From: Candidatus Sumerlaeota bacterium
Lineage (GTDB): Bacteria > Sumerlaeota > Sumerlaeia > Sumerlaeales > Sumerlaeaceae
Direction: 5' to 3'
Length of the DNA: 64,000 nucleotides
NCBI GenBank assembly: GCA_026398535.1
Contig: JAPLSQ010000065.1
Location: 1 to 64,000 of the forward strand
In this document: positions 55,091-62,706 of the stretch, in pieces
How the letters are laid out: each line of letters begins with the position of its first letter
Position numbering within the stretch: the stretch's first letter is position 1
Position numbers and translations under genes: made by a program
Notes under the pieces: model-generated
The model's database searches: none
Seen by the model: the letters and a program-made list of their open reading frames with translations, nothing else
What the model was told of the DNA's origin: nothing

Positions 55091-57805
55091 ATGAAGGTGT
55101 TAGTGTCGTGTTTAGCTGGTATTGTGATTTGTTCTGCCGCATTGGGGATTGCGGCGAGTGAAAACGTCAAGCTTGCGGGTCAGACGGGCGGCGCGGGTAT
55201 GGCGATCGCGGTTCAGGATTCGCGCGGGGTGGTTGGCGAGGGGGGCGGAGTGCGCGCCCTCGACCTGACCGATCCGGCGAACCCCGTCGCCAAAGGCAAA
55301 GTGTTGCTCGATAATGTCAACACTTTTGTCAATTCCCTGGCATTGCAGGGGAATTTTGCATGCGCCACGGCACGCTCGCCATATGTTTACATGCTGAATG
55401 TCGCTGACCCCGACTTCCCATCGGTGGCCGGCGTGTTGCCCGTCGAGGGACACGCCGTGTCGGTCACCGCGCGCGAGGGCCGTGTCTTTGTGGGCACGCG
55501 CATGAGTCTGGAGATTGATCCGCACACAAACGGTTTCCTGTATGTGTTCCGGATCGAGGGTGAGAAACTGATCCCAGAGTCAAAGACGCCCGTCGACCAG
55601 CCGGTCGACACGCAGTGTTTCTTTGACAAGTATATTCTGCTTGGCGGCCAGCACAGTCTGTCGCTTGTGGACATCTCCAATCCCGCCGCACCCCAAGTGC
55701 GGTACACGAAAGAATTGCCCCTCGAGATCATCGATATCAATGCCAAGGGCAAATGGGTGTTCACGAGCTGCGCCGCATCCGGGGTCGCGTTGTACGATTT
55801 TTCCGATCCGCTTAATCCAGACGGCCCGCTCGAAAGCCTGTTGCCGCCGCCTTTCGAGGGCCGGATGGGCGTTGTTCTCGACGTGATCGGCAACGGTGAT
55901 TACCTCTATGTTGCCGGCGGGTTGATCGGGGTGGTGGTCGTTGATGCCACGACTCTCCCCGAGTATGGCTTTGTCAAGGCCCGGTTCATTCCCGACGCGC
56001 CCTTCAGGATCGCCATGGGCAACGGATATGTTTACACCACCTCACCAGACAACGTGGTGACGGCAGTGTCGATCGCTGATCCGGTCGATCCCGTGCAGAA
56101 AGGCGGCTACGCCGCGCCGGGCACCTGTTACCATTTGCGCGCGGATGCCGGAGGCCTTGTCCATGTGGCCGCGACTCTCGGGGGATACTTCGACTTGGAT
56201 TTCGCGATGCCTCCCGGCTGCGAAGTGGTTGGACATTACCGCAGTTGGGCGGAACCATGGCCGACATGCGAGGATGTCCAGCCGATTGGCCCCAACGTGA
56301 TTCTTGGGAACGCCACGCCGCTGCCAGACAACGCCATCGAGGTGCTTTCACTTGCCGACCCCACTTCCCCCACACAAATCGGCCAGACCGGCCTTCCCGA
56401 AGGATCGAACGCCCGCTGCATCGCGTCGTCCGGGAACATGGTGTACATGTTGACAAATGGTAACACCGTTCATGTCTTTGACTGCACGGATCCGGTCAAT
56501 CCCCAGACCAAGGGCCAGTTCATTCCGAGTGAGACAGGCGCCTCGATCCAAGCTCTCGGGAACACGCTCTACATCGGCTCCAATACTGGCGTCATATTTA
56601 TCGCCGATGTGAGCGATCCGGACAACCCGGTGGAAACGGGCATGTTTGACCTGGCCCCGTTGGATGTCGTCTTTGATATTGCACGGCGCGGCAACATGCT
56701 GGCCGTCACGGCCCGGCCCGGTTTCGCCCTTTTGGATGTGACAAGCCCCACGGCCCCGGTCCTGGTGTCAAGGGTGTTGTATGATGAACCCAACACATGG
56801 GTGACTTGCTGCGCCTTTGAAAACACGCGGCTGTTCGTGGCCCATACCGACCCCTCCACGTTTTACGAGCACCCCGTGGTGGATGTCTACGACATTGCCG
56901 ATCCGGCCGCCCCGAAGAAGATCGGATTCTATGACGAATTCCCAATGGTTCCCGAGAGCATGACTGCGGCGGAAGGCAAGGTCTACGTCGCCGACTGGTT
57001 CGGGGGAGTCTACATGCTGCAATACCTGCCCACGGTATGCAATCTGCAACTCAACGTCAGCAACACACCAAATCCCACGGATTATAACGGCGTCGTGACC
57101 TATAAGATTGACGTGACCAACAACGGCCCCGCAGACGCAAAACACGCGATATTGACGGATGTCGTTCCCGGCGACGGAACCGTGATCGGCGTCATGCCGA
57201 CACCCGAGCCGACGCTCCAAACCGGATCGGTTGTCACAGTGACGACGGTGACAGTCAAACTTGGAACAATCGCCGCCGGCCATACAAAGCGCGTTGAGGT
57301 GACGGTGCGCCCGAACGAGCTGGGCACGCTGATGAACACGGCATCCGCGACGGCGGACAACGCCAAGCCGCCCTTTCCCGTGGTGGAAACCCAAACCAAG
57401 GTCAAAAAAGGCAACGGCCCGGACATGACGGGAATTTTGTCGAATGTGCGCGAGGTGAGCCGCCTCATGCCAGGAAACTTATCGCGGGGCAGGCTGACGG
57501 GAACGTACCTTTACCGCAATATCGGCAACGCCACAGCCGGACAGTGCCGCGTGCGCTTCTTCGCATCGGATGACGAGTGGCTGGATCCCAGCCGCGACAC
57601 GCTGATCGGCACATTGACGCGCTCGCGATACAACGTCCGCCCCGGACAGATCATCAACCTGCCCATCACGTATTTTGAACCTTCGAACGTGAGCCTCAAG
57701 GGCAAGTACCTGATCGCCTGGATCGAAGTGTTAAGCATGCCGCCCGACAGCTACTCCAAAAACGATGTCGCGGTGTTCGGACCGATACGACAGCTTGTGC
57801 CATAA
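55091..57805 (+). CDS. Secreted LVIVD-repeat protein with DUF11-like and CARDB-like C-terminus
   Basis: 904 residues. A signal peptide (MKVLVSCLAGIVICSAALGIAAS) precedes about a dozen irregular LVIVD repeats (residues ~25-640; for example GGQHSLSLVDISNPAAPQVRY and VYDIADPAAPKKIGFYDEFPM). A DUF11-like domain follows (~645-770; YKIDVTNNGPADAKHAILTDVVPG), then a CARDB-like beta-sandwich with GTYLYRNIGNATAGQCRVRFFASDD and YLIAWIEV. Such proteins are exported and usually surface-associated; no enzymatic site is seen. An aaggag ribosome-binding site fits ATG 55091. A clear terminator follows. It lies between the two inverted repeat copies with the kinase, but a functional link is not shown. Confidence 0.87.
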   Translation: MKVLVSCLAGIVICSAALGIAASENVKLAGQTGGAGMAIAVQDSRGVVGEGGGVRALDLTDPANPVAKGKVLLDNVNTFVNSLALQGNFACATARSPYVYMLNVADPDFPSVAGVLPVEGHAVSVTAREGRVFVGTRMSLEIDPHTNGFLYVFRIEGEKLIPESKTPVDQPVDTQCFFDKYILLGGQHSLSLVDISNPAAPQVRYTKELPLEIIDINAKGKWVFTSCAASGVALYDFSDPLNPDGPLESLLPPPFEGRMGVVLDVIGNGDYLYVAGGLIGVVVVDATTLPEYGFVKARFIPDAPFRIAMGNGYVYTTSPDNVVTAVSIADPVDPVQKGGYAAPGTCYHLRADAGGLVHVAATLGGYFDLDFAMPPGCEVVGHYRSWAEPWPTCEDVQPIGPNVILGNATPLPDNAIEVLSLADPTSPTQIGQTGLPEGSNARCIASSGNMVYMLTNGNTVHVFDCTDPVNPQTKGQFIPSETGASIQALGNTLYIGSNTGVIFIADVSDPDNPVETGMFDLAPLDVVFDIARRGNMLAVTARPGFALLDVTSPTAPVLVSRVLYDEPNTWVTCCAFENTRLFVAHTDPSTFYEHPVVDVYDIADPAAPKKIGFYDEFPMVPESMTAAEGKVYVADWFGGVYMLQYLPTVCNLQLNVSNTPNPTDYNGVVTYKIDVTNNGPADAKHAILTDVVPGDGTVIGVMPTPEPTLQTGSVVTVTTVTVKLGTIAAGHTKRVEVTVRPNELGTLMNTASATADNAKPPFPVVETQTKVKKGNGPDMTGILSNVREVSRLMPGNLSRGRLTGTYLYRNIGNATAGQCRVRFFASDDEWLDPSRDTLIGTLTRSRYNVRPGQIINLPITYFEPSNVSLKGKYLIAWIEVLSMPPDSYSKNDVAVFGPIRQLVP

Positions 57806-57821
57806 ACATTCCTGATCACGA

Positions 57822-57868
57822 GGGGACGTCCATGACGCTGGCTTGTCATGGGCGTCCCCATAATTTTT
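57822..57868 (+). terminator. Rho-independent terminator after the second LVIVD gene
   Basis: A 15-bp stem with one G-T pair (57822-57836 with 57845-57859) closes an eight-base loop and is followed by ataattttt. It begins 17 bases after the LVIVD stop, in the plus orientation. Confidence 0.9.
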
Positions 57869-57926
57869 ACGAAGGGCATCATCTTTTCAGCCCTTCTCTC
57901 GCCAAGCCCGCCCGCATCAGGTGAAA

Positions 57927-57991
57927 CCATTACAGTGTTTCTTTGCGTTCTTTGCGTCTTTGCGCGAAGAAAGCTTTTCCTTTTCTCTCGC
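57927..57991. repeat. Inverted repeat copy B (65 bp)
   Basis: Reverse complement of copy A (51577-51643), about 61 of 65 positions identical. It lies between the LVIVD terminator and the SpoIID stop. With copy A it brackets the kinase and the LVIVD gene. Confidence 0.8.
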
Positions 57992-58005
57992 GCCAAGCCG
58001 CCACG

Positions 58006-59415
58006 TCAGTAGAGTTTTTTGACCGCGGCATTCGGATAATAATGCTTGAGGATTTCGAGGCAGGTCTTGCCGGCATTGGCCATCCCAATGGCGCCAGTCT
58101 GGCACATCCCAACGCCGTGTCCCCAACCCGCGCCTTTGATGATAAACGCGGCGGGGCGGGCGGGATCGCCCTTGACATCCGCCACAAAAACCGCGCTTTT
58201 CAGCGGCGGGTTGAACACTTGGCGAATGGCCAGTTCCGGACCGACCCTGAGCGCGCCGTTTTCCCCGCGGAACTCCGCCTCGATGAGCCTTCCGGAGGGG
58301 CCGCGCTTCAGGGGGCGAATCTGGAGAACGCGACCGATGTCCCTTGTTCGGGCGACAAACGAGGTCAATTCATCGGCGGACACTTCCCGCGTCCAACGAA
58401 AGTTTCTCTTGGACCATTCGGGCACTTTGGAGATTGACGGGTTGCAGAAGACCTCAGGACTGTCATCAATCCATTTTCGCGCGTCTTCCTCCTTCGCGAG
58501 GTCGCGCGCGCATGTCCCCTCACCGTCGAACCGCGCCGTGTTCCAGTAGGCGCGGTCGGAAGCCCGATCAGGCCAGACATTGCGGATGTCCTCAGTAAAG
58601 CCGCCGCAATTCGACGCGTAATAGGCTGACACGGGCTTGCCGTCAAACATGAGGACCAATCCGCGGGTGGCCGTCACCGCGGCATCGGAAAGCGCCGTGC
58701 ATTTCGTGACGCCCGAGAAGGCCTGGCAGGCAACATCCGAGCAGATGTTGTAATGGGGGCCGGCGTAGATCTGCGACGTCAGCGCAAGCGCCGCGGCGGA
58801 GCGCGCCGCGACGGCCTGCGCGCACTGGGCTTCGAGCGGCGAGTCAGCTCCGATTTCCGGCGGAACAACCCCGCGAAGATAGTCCTCGAGCGGCAGCACG
58901 GCCACGACGATGAACTTGCCGTTGCCCGCGGGACGAACCTCAATGCGGCCCTCATAAAGACGATCCTCCGCGGATTCCCACCACCAGCCCACGCCATAGG
59001 GCACCTTGGGAATGCCCAGGACGCCGCCTTTCACCGCGGATTCAAGCACGACCGGATCGCGCCCGAGCGCGACGGCCCCCCCCCCCTGGTCCGATGCCGC
59101 CTCCGCGGCTTTGGAACGCGCCCCGCGATCAAGGCGCAGTTCCCCGCCGGTCAGGATGATGGTTACCGGTTCGTCCGCCTTCAACTCGCACAACGTTTTG
59201 CCGGTAAGCGTCCTGACCTGCCAGACGGTCTTCGGGGCGGCACACATCGATGTTACCGAATCAACGATCAGCACGCGGATGATGGGGTTCTCCTCCACAA
59301 GCCCTGCCGTGGAAGCGGGGGACTCCTGCGCCCGCGCCGCTGCCGGAGACAAAGACAGAATCAGCCCGGCCAGCATGCCGATGCTTTTCATAATATAAGA
59401 CGCCGATGTATTCAT
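58006..59415 (-). CDS. SpoIID/LytB-domain protein, exported
   Basis: 469 residues from ATG 59413-59415. A signal peptide (~1-30, ending ARAQ) precedes the SpoIID/LytB domain: VLPLEDYLRGVVPPEIGADSPLEAQCAQAVAARSAA, GHYNICSDVACQAFSG-like region, YYASNCGGFTEDI, and the C-terminal GAGWGHGVGMCQTGAIGMA. In spore formers SpoIID is a lytic transglycosylase on peptidoglycan; in non-sporulating bacteria such proteins act in cell-wall remodelling. An 11-base poly-G run (59076-59086, C on the plus strand) encodes the DQGGGA segment and keeps the frame only at this length. The upstream open frame beyond the chosen ATG is ignored. Confidence 0.9.
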   Translation of the reverse strand: MNTSASYIMKSIGMLAGLILSLSPAAARAQESPASTAGLVEENPIIRVLIVDSVTSMCAAPKTVWQVRTLTGKTLCELKADEPVTIILTGGELRLDRGARSKAAEAASDQGGGAVALGRDPVVLESAVKGGVLGIPKVPYGVGWWWESAEDRLYEGRIEVRPAGNGKFIVVAVLPLEDYLRGVVPPEIGADSPLEAQCAQAVAARSAAALALTSQIYAGPHYNICSDVACQAFSGVTKCTALSDAAVTATRGLVLMFDGKPVSAYYASNCGGFTEDIRNVWPDRASDRAYWNTARFDGEGTCARDLAKEEDARKWIDDSPEVFCNPSISKVPEWSKRNFRWTREVSADELTSFVARTRDIGRVLQIRPLKRGPSGRLIEAEFRGENGALRVGPELAIRQVFNPPLKSAVFVADVKGDPARPAAFIIKGAGWGHGVGMCQTGAIGMANAGKTCLEILKHYYPNAAVKKLY

Positions 59416-59554
59416 GGACAAACCGGTTCCCTTCCAATGTAGTGACCGCCGCCGCGACCGTAAACAAACTGCCGGCCCCCCCCTGCAACGGCGCGACGGC
59501 ACTTGACCATCAAATTGAGCCGCGCCGGCCGCCGCCGTCAATAAAAAGATATTA

Positions 59555-59575
59555 TCGCGCAAAGCCGCGAAGAAC
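59555..59575. repeat. Short diverged copy of the 65-bp repeat
   Basis: tcgcgcaaagccgcgaagaac matches the core of copies A and B (tcgcgcaaagacgcaaagaac) at 18 of 21 positions, in the orientation of copy A. It is probably a decayed third copy in the spacer before the terminal operon. Confidence 0.45.
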
Positions 59576-59581
59576 AACAGC

Positions 59582-59609
59582 TTGAATGTTTCGTGTGTCT
59601 TGAATATTA
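59582..59609 (+). promoter_or_regulatory. Candidate promoter of the terminal sugar operon
   Basis: ttgaat (59582-59587) and atatta (59604-59609) are spaced 16 bases apart and lie about 33 bases before the first operon gene, in the correct orientation. Both depart from consensus, so this is only a candidate. Confidence 0.3.
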
Positions 59610-59641
59610 AGGGACTTGTGTGCAATTGTCTGTAAAAACAC

Positions 59642-60460
59642 ATGATTAACAGCGTTCTGGAATTGGAAAAGGAGTTTGACCGCCGGATCACCGAGCTCGA
59701 TCCGGTGGACATCGGCGCGTGGCTGGGCTATCCCGCCTCCGGATTCGCGGCTTACAGCGAGCCGCAACAGCTCATGGAGGCGCTCGCGCGCCAGCAGATC
59801 CGTCAGGCGCTCGTTTCGCACAAGATCGGCGAATTGATGGACGCGCGCGCGGGCAATGAGGCCCTTGAACGGGCGCTCCCGCACATGCCCGGATGCGGCG
59901 GCGTGATGACGCTGCTGCCGCCCGGAACCGGCGAGATGGATGACACCGCCGGCTGCGTTGACTCGCTGCTTGACAAGGGATTCCGCGCGGCGCGCATCGC
60001 CCCGAAGCTCCACCGCTACAGTATGAAAATTCCGGCTGTTCCCGAAATGCTCTCCACGCTCGAGCAGCGCGGCGTGCCCCTGCTCATCCCCATCGGCCAG
60101 ACAAGCTGGGATGAAATCGCGCCGACCGCCTCCGCCTTCCCGCGCCTCGCCGTCGTCGTGGAGGGAACAGGCCACCACGAGTACCTCAACATCAGGTCGT
60201 GCCTGACGTGGCTGACAGTCGTGACAAACCTGCTGGTCGTGACCCAGGGGCTTTTTCTCTGCGGGGAACTCGAGCTGCTTGCCGGGGAGATCGGCGAACA
60301 CCGCATCCTGTTTTCATCGAACCAGCCCATGGACGATCCGGCCGCCGGGTTGTCGCTGCTGGCCTTCAGCGAACTGCCCCCCGCCGCGCGCCGCCGGATC
60401 GCCCGCGAGAACGCGCTCCATCTTATCGCCAGCGCCGGCAAGGGGGGGTACTTCGCATGA
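59642..60460 (+). CDS. Amidohydrolase-like protein lacking the metal ligands (pseudoenzyme)
   Basis: 272 residues. Overall layout follows the amidohydrolase-2 TIM barrel, but each metal site appears lost: the N-terminal DxHxH position reads DIGAWLG, the KIHP-like strand reads RIAPKLHRY, the next histidine position reads IPIGQTSW, and the GTD position reads LFSSNQPMDD. The order of segments still matches the next gene, an intact member of the family. Its stop overlaps that gene's start (ATGA), so the two are made together and probably pair. A regulatory or scaffolding role is likely. No ribosome-binding site is evident. Confidence 0.6.
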   Translation: MINSVLELEKEFDRRITELDPVDIGAWLGYPASGFAAYSEPQQLMEALARQQIRQALVSHKIGELMDARAGNEALERALPHMPGCGGVMTLLPPGTGEMDDTAGCVDSLLDKGFRAARIAPKLHRYSMKIPAVPEMLSTLEQRGVPLLIPIGQTSWDEIAPTASAFPRLAVVVEGTGHHEYLNIRSCLTWLTVVTNLLVVTQGLFLCGELELLAGEIGEHRILFSSNQPMDDPAAGLSLLAFSELPPAARRRIARENALHLIASAGKGGYFA

Positions 60461-61260
60461 TCCGGCCATTCATCATTGACGTCCACGGCCACATCGGCCC
60501 CGCGAAGGGATTCCGCGCCCGGCACTTTTCGACCGACGACATCGTGCGCCTCATGGATGCCACCTGGGTCGAGGTCATGATCTTCGTCTCGATGTCCCTT
60601 CTGTCACAGCAATACGGCCTGGGTTACAGCGAGACGCTTCGGGCGCTTGACCGCCACCCCCGGCGCCTGCGCGCCTACACCGTTTTCGATCCCGCATGGC
60701 CGGACGTGTCCATGCGCCTGCTGCGGCAATACCAGGATCATCCCGGCATCGTCGGGATCAAAATCCATCCTTCCGTGCATGGCGCGCCGCCGGAAGACAC
60801 ACGTTATGCGGAAATGTGGGATTACGCCGACAGCAGAAAGTTGCCCGTGCTCACGCACACATGGGCGCCCGATCCCGCCAATCCATCGCAGAATTACGCC
60901 ACACCCGACCGCTTCGATCAGATTCTGGAAGCCCATCCCGGCGCGCGCCTGATCCTTGGCCACTGCGGCGGACGGATGGAAGGTCACCGGCTCGCCGCCG
61001 AAATGCTGAAAAAACATCCCAACTGCTGGGCGGACATCTCGGGCGACACGCACAGCCTTGGGCTGCTCGAATGGCTGGCGCGCGAGGCGGGCGTCGGGAA
61101 GATTCTCTACGGCACCGACGTCAACTGGATCGAGCCGCGCTACCACCTCGGCAAAGTGCTCAAAGCCGGCCTGCCGCCCGAAGACAAACTGCGCATCCTT
61201 CGCACAAACGCCCTCGATGTGTTTGGCGATAAACTGATTTCAACCGAATCCGGAGTATAA
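60457..61260 (+). CDS. Amidohydrolase-family metal-dependent hydrolase
   Basis: 267 residues. Metal ligands are in place: DVHGHIG (first strand, DxHxH), GIKIHPSVHG, PVLTHTWAP, LILGHCGGRMEG and YGTDVNW with the catalytic aspartate. This is the amidohydrolase-2 group, which includes lactonases, decarboxylases and hydrolases of cyclic amides. In a sugar operon a lactonase or related ring opening fits. It starts at ATG 60457, overlapping the previous gene's stop (ATGA), and is followed by the isomerase after nine bases. No signal peptide. Confidence 0.85.
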   Translation: MIRPFIIDVHGHIGPAKGFRARHFSTDDIVRLMDATWVEVMIFVSMSLLSQQYGLGYSETLRALDRHPRRLRAYTVFDPAWPDVSMRLLRQYQDHPGIVGIKIHPSVHGAPPEDTRYAEMWDYADSRKLPVLTHTWAPDPANPSQNYATPDRFDQILEAHPGARLILGHCGGRMEGHRLAAEMLKKHPNCWADISGDTHSLGLLEWLAREAGVGKILYGTDVNWIEPRYHLGKVLKAGLPPEDKLRILRTNALDVFGDKLISTESGV

Positions 61261-61269
61261 CAGACGGCC

Positions 61270-62706
61270 ATGCTCGCGCATCTGATCAATCCCAGACCAA
61301 GGATCGCGCTCCTTGGGACATACATTGATCTTTACAACACCGCGCTGCCCGGACACCGCGAGAAAATGACGGAATTTGCCCGGCATGCGGCCGGCTGCCT
61401 TTCACCGCATGCCGACGTTGACCGGATCGGCATCTGCACGCTCACGGAACAGGTTGCGGATTTTGTGGAAAAGGCCGGGCAGTCCGCCTGCGACGCGCTG
61501 GTCGTCATGAGCCTTGGTTACACGAACAGCCTGATCCTGCGCGACGCCCTCCTGCGCGCGCGCCTGCCCATCGTGCTCTTCAACACGCAGATCGCCCGCG
61601 AGGTGAACCGGGATTTCAGCTACCAGGCCATGGCCGACAACCACGGGATGCAGGGCATCCAGGACATCGCGAGCGTCCTCGTGCGCAACGGGCGCGCGTT
61701 CGGAATCGTGACGGGGCTTGTGGGCGAGTGCGGGACCATCGCCGGCCTCATGGAGCATCTTACCGCCGCGCGCGCCCAACGGCTCGCGCACGGCAGCATC
61801 ATCGCCTCGTTCACCCCGCCGATGGCCGGCATGGGCGACACGCAGGCCGATCCGGACGACCTCGACCGCGTGTTCGGCATCCGCCATGTCAATGTTCCGC
61901 CCGCGCTCATCGCCGAGGGGGCGCGCGCGGCAACGGCGGCGGAAATCAGCGCGCGCATCGGCGCCGACAAGGCGCTGTTCGAGATCGATCCGGCGCTGAC
62001 ACCCGCCGATCACGAGCGCTCCGTCAGGCTCGAAATCGCCCTGCGAAAACTTGTCCTCGAGCACCGCTTCGCGGGCATCGCGCTGAGTTTCGACCAGATC
62101 ACCGAATGCCCCGGCATCGAAACACAGCCTTTTCTCGGCGTCTGCAAACTAATGGGCGAGGGCGTTTCTTATGCGGGCGAGGGCGACATCCTCACCACCG
62201 CGTCGGGCATCCTCGCGCAACGGTTGTGCGGCGGAGTCAATTTCACGGAAATGTACACGATGGATTTCGTGACGAACTCGGTGCTCGACACCCACATGGC
62301 CGAGTGCAACCTCGAAATGCGCCGGCGCGACCGCAAGCCCCGGCTCATGCGCAAGGAGTTCCACCTCGCGCGATGCGAGCCTTTTGCCGCGCCGGCATTC
62401 AGTTTGGAACCGGGCGAGATCACCCTGTTCAATCTCACGCAGATCCCGGGCGGGCGCTTCCGCTTCATCACGCTCGAATGCCGCGTGGACGATTTCGACG
62501 ATCTCAAAGCCTTCACGATCCCCAACTTCAAGGTCGCCTTCCAGCGCGATCTGCGCCAGATTCTTAACGAATACAGTCTGCTTGGCGGAACGCACCACAT
62601 GAGCATGGTCTATGGCCATCACGCGCGCCGCTTCCAAATGCTCGCGCGGCATTTCGGGTGCGATTACGCCGGCATACCGAATCAGCATGATGGAGGATGC
62701 AAATGA
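61270..62706 (+). CDS. L-arabinose/L-fucose isomerase-family sugar isomerase
   Basis: 478 residues. It has the three-domain layout of the AraA/FucI superfamily, which interconverts aldoses and ketoses with Mn2+. Likely metal ligands are the glutamates in GEGVSYAGEGDILTTA and NFTEMYTMD and the histidines in VLDTHMAECNLEM and LGGTHHMSMVYGHH. The closing GGTHH segment is like that of L-arabinose isomerases. Overall similarity seems distant, so the sugar cannot be named. It overlaps the next gene by four bases (ATGA), so the isomerase and SDR are translationally coupled. Confidence 0.85.
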   Translation: MLAHLINPRPRIALLGTYIDLYNTALPGHREKMTEFARHAAGCLSPHADVDRIGICTLTEQVADFVEKAGQSACDALVVMSLGYTNSLILRDALLRARLPIVLFNTQIAREVNRDFSYQAMADNHGMQGIQDIASVLVRNGRAFGIVTGLVGECGTIAGLMEHLTAARAQRLAHGSIIASFTPPMAGMGDTQADPDDLDRVFGIRHVNVPPALIAEGARAATAAEISARIGADKALFEIDPALTPADHERSVRLEIALRKLVLEHRFAGIALSFDQITECPGIETQPFLGVCKLMGEGVSYAGEGDILTTASGILAQRLCGGVNFTEMYTMDFVTNSVLDTHMAECNLEMRRRDRKPRLMRKEFHLARCEPFAAPAFSLEPGEITLFNLTQIPGGRFRFITLECRVDDFDDLKAFTIPNFKVAFQRDLRQILNEYSLLGGTHHMSMVYGHHARRFQMLARHFGCDYAGIPNQHDGGCK

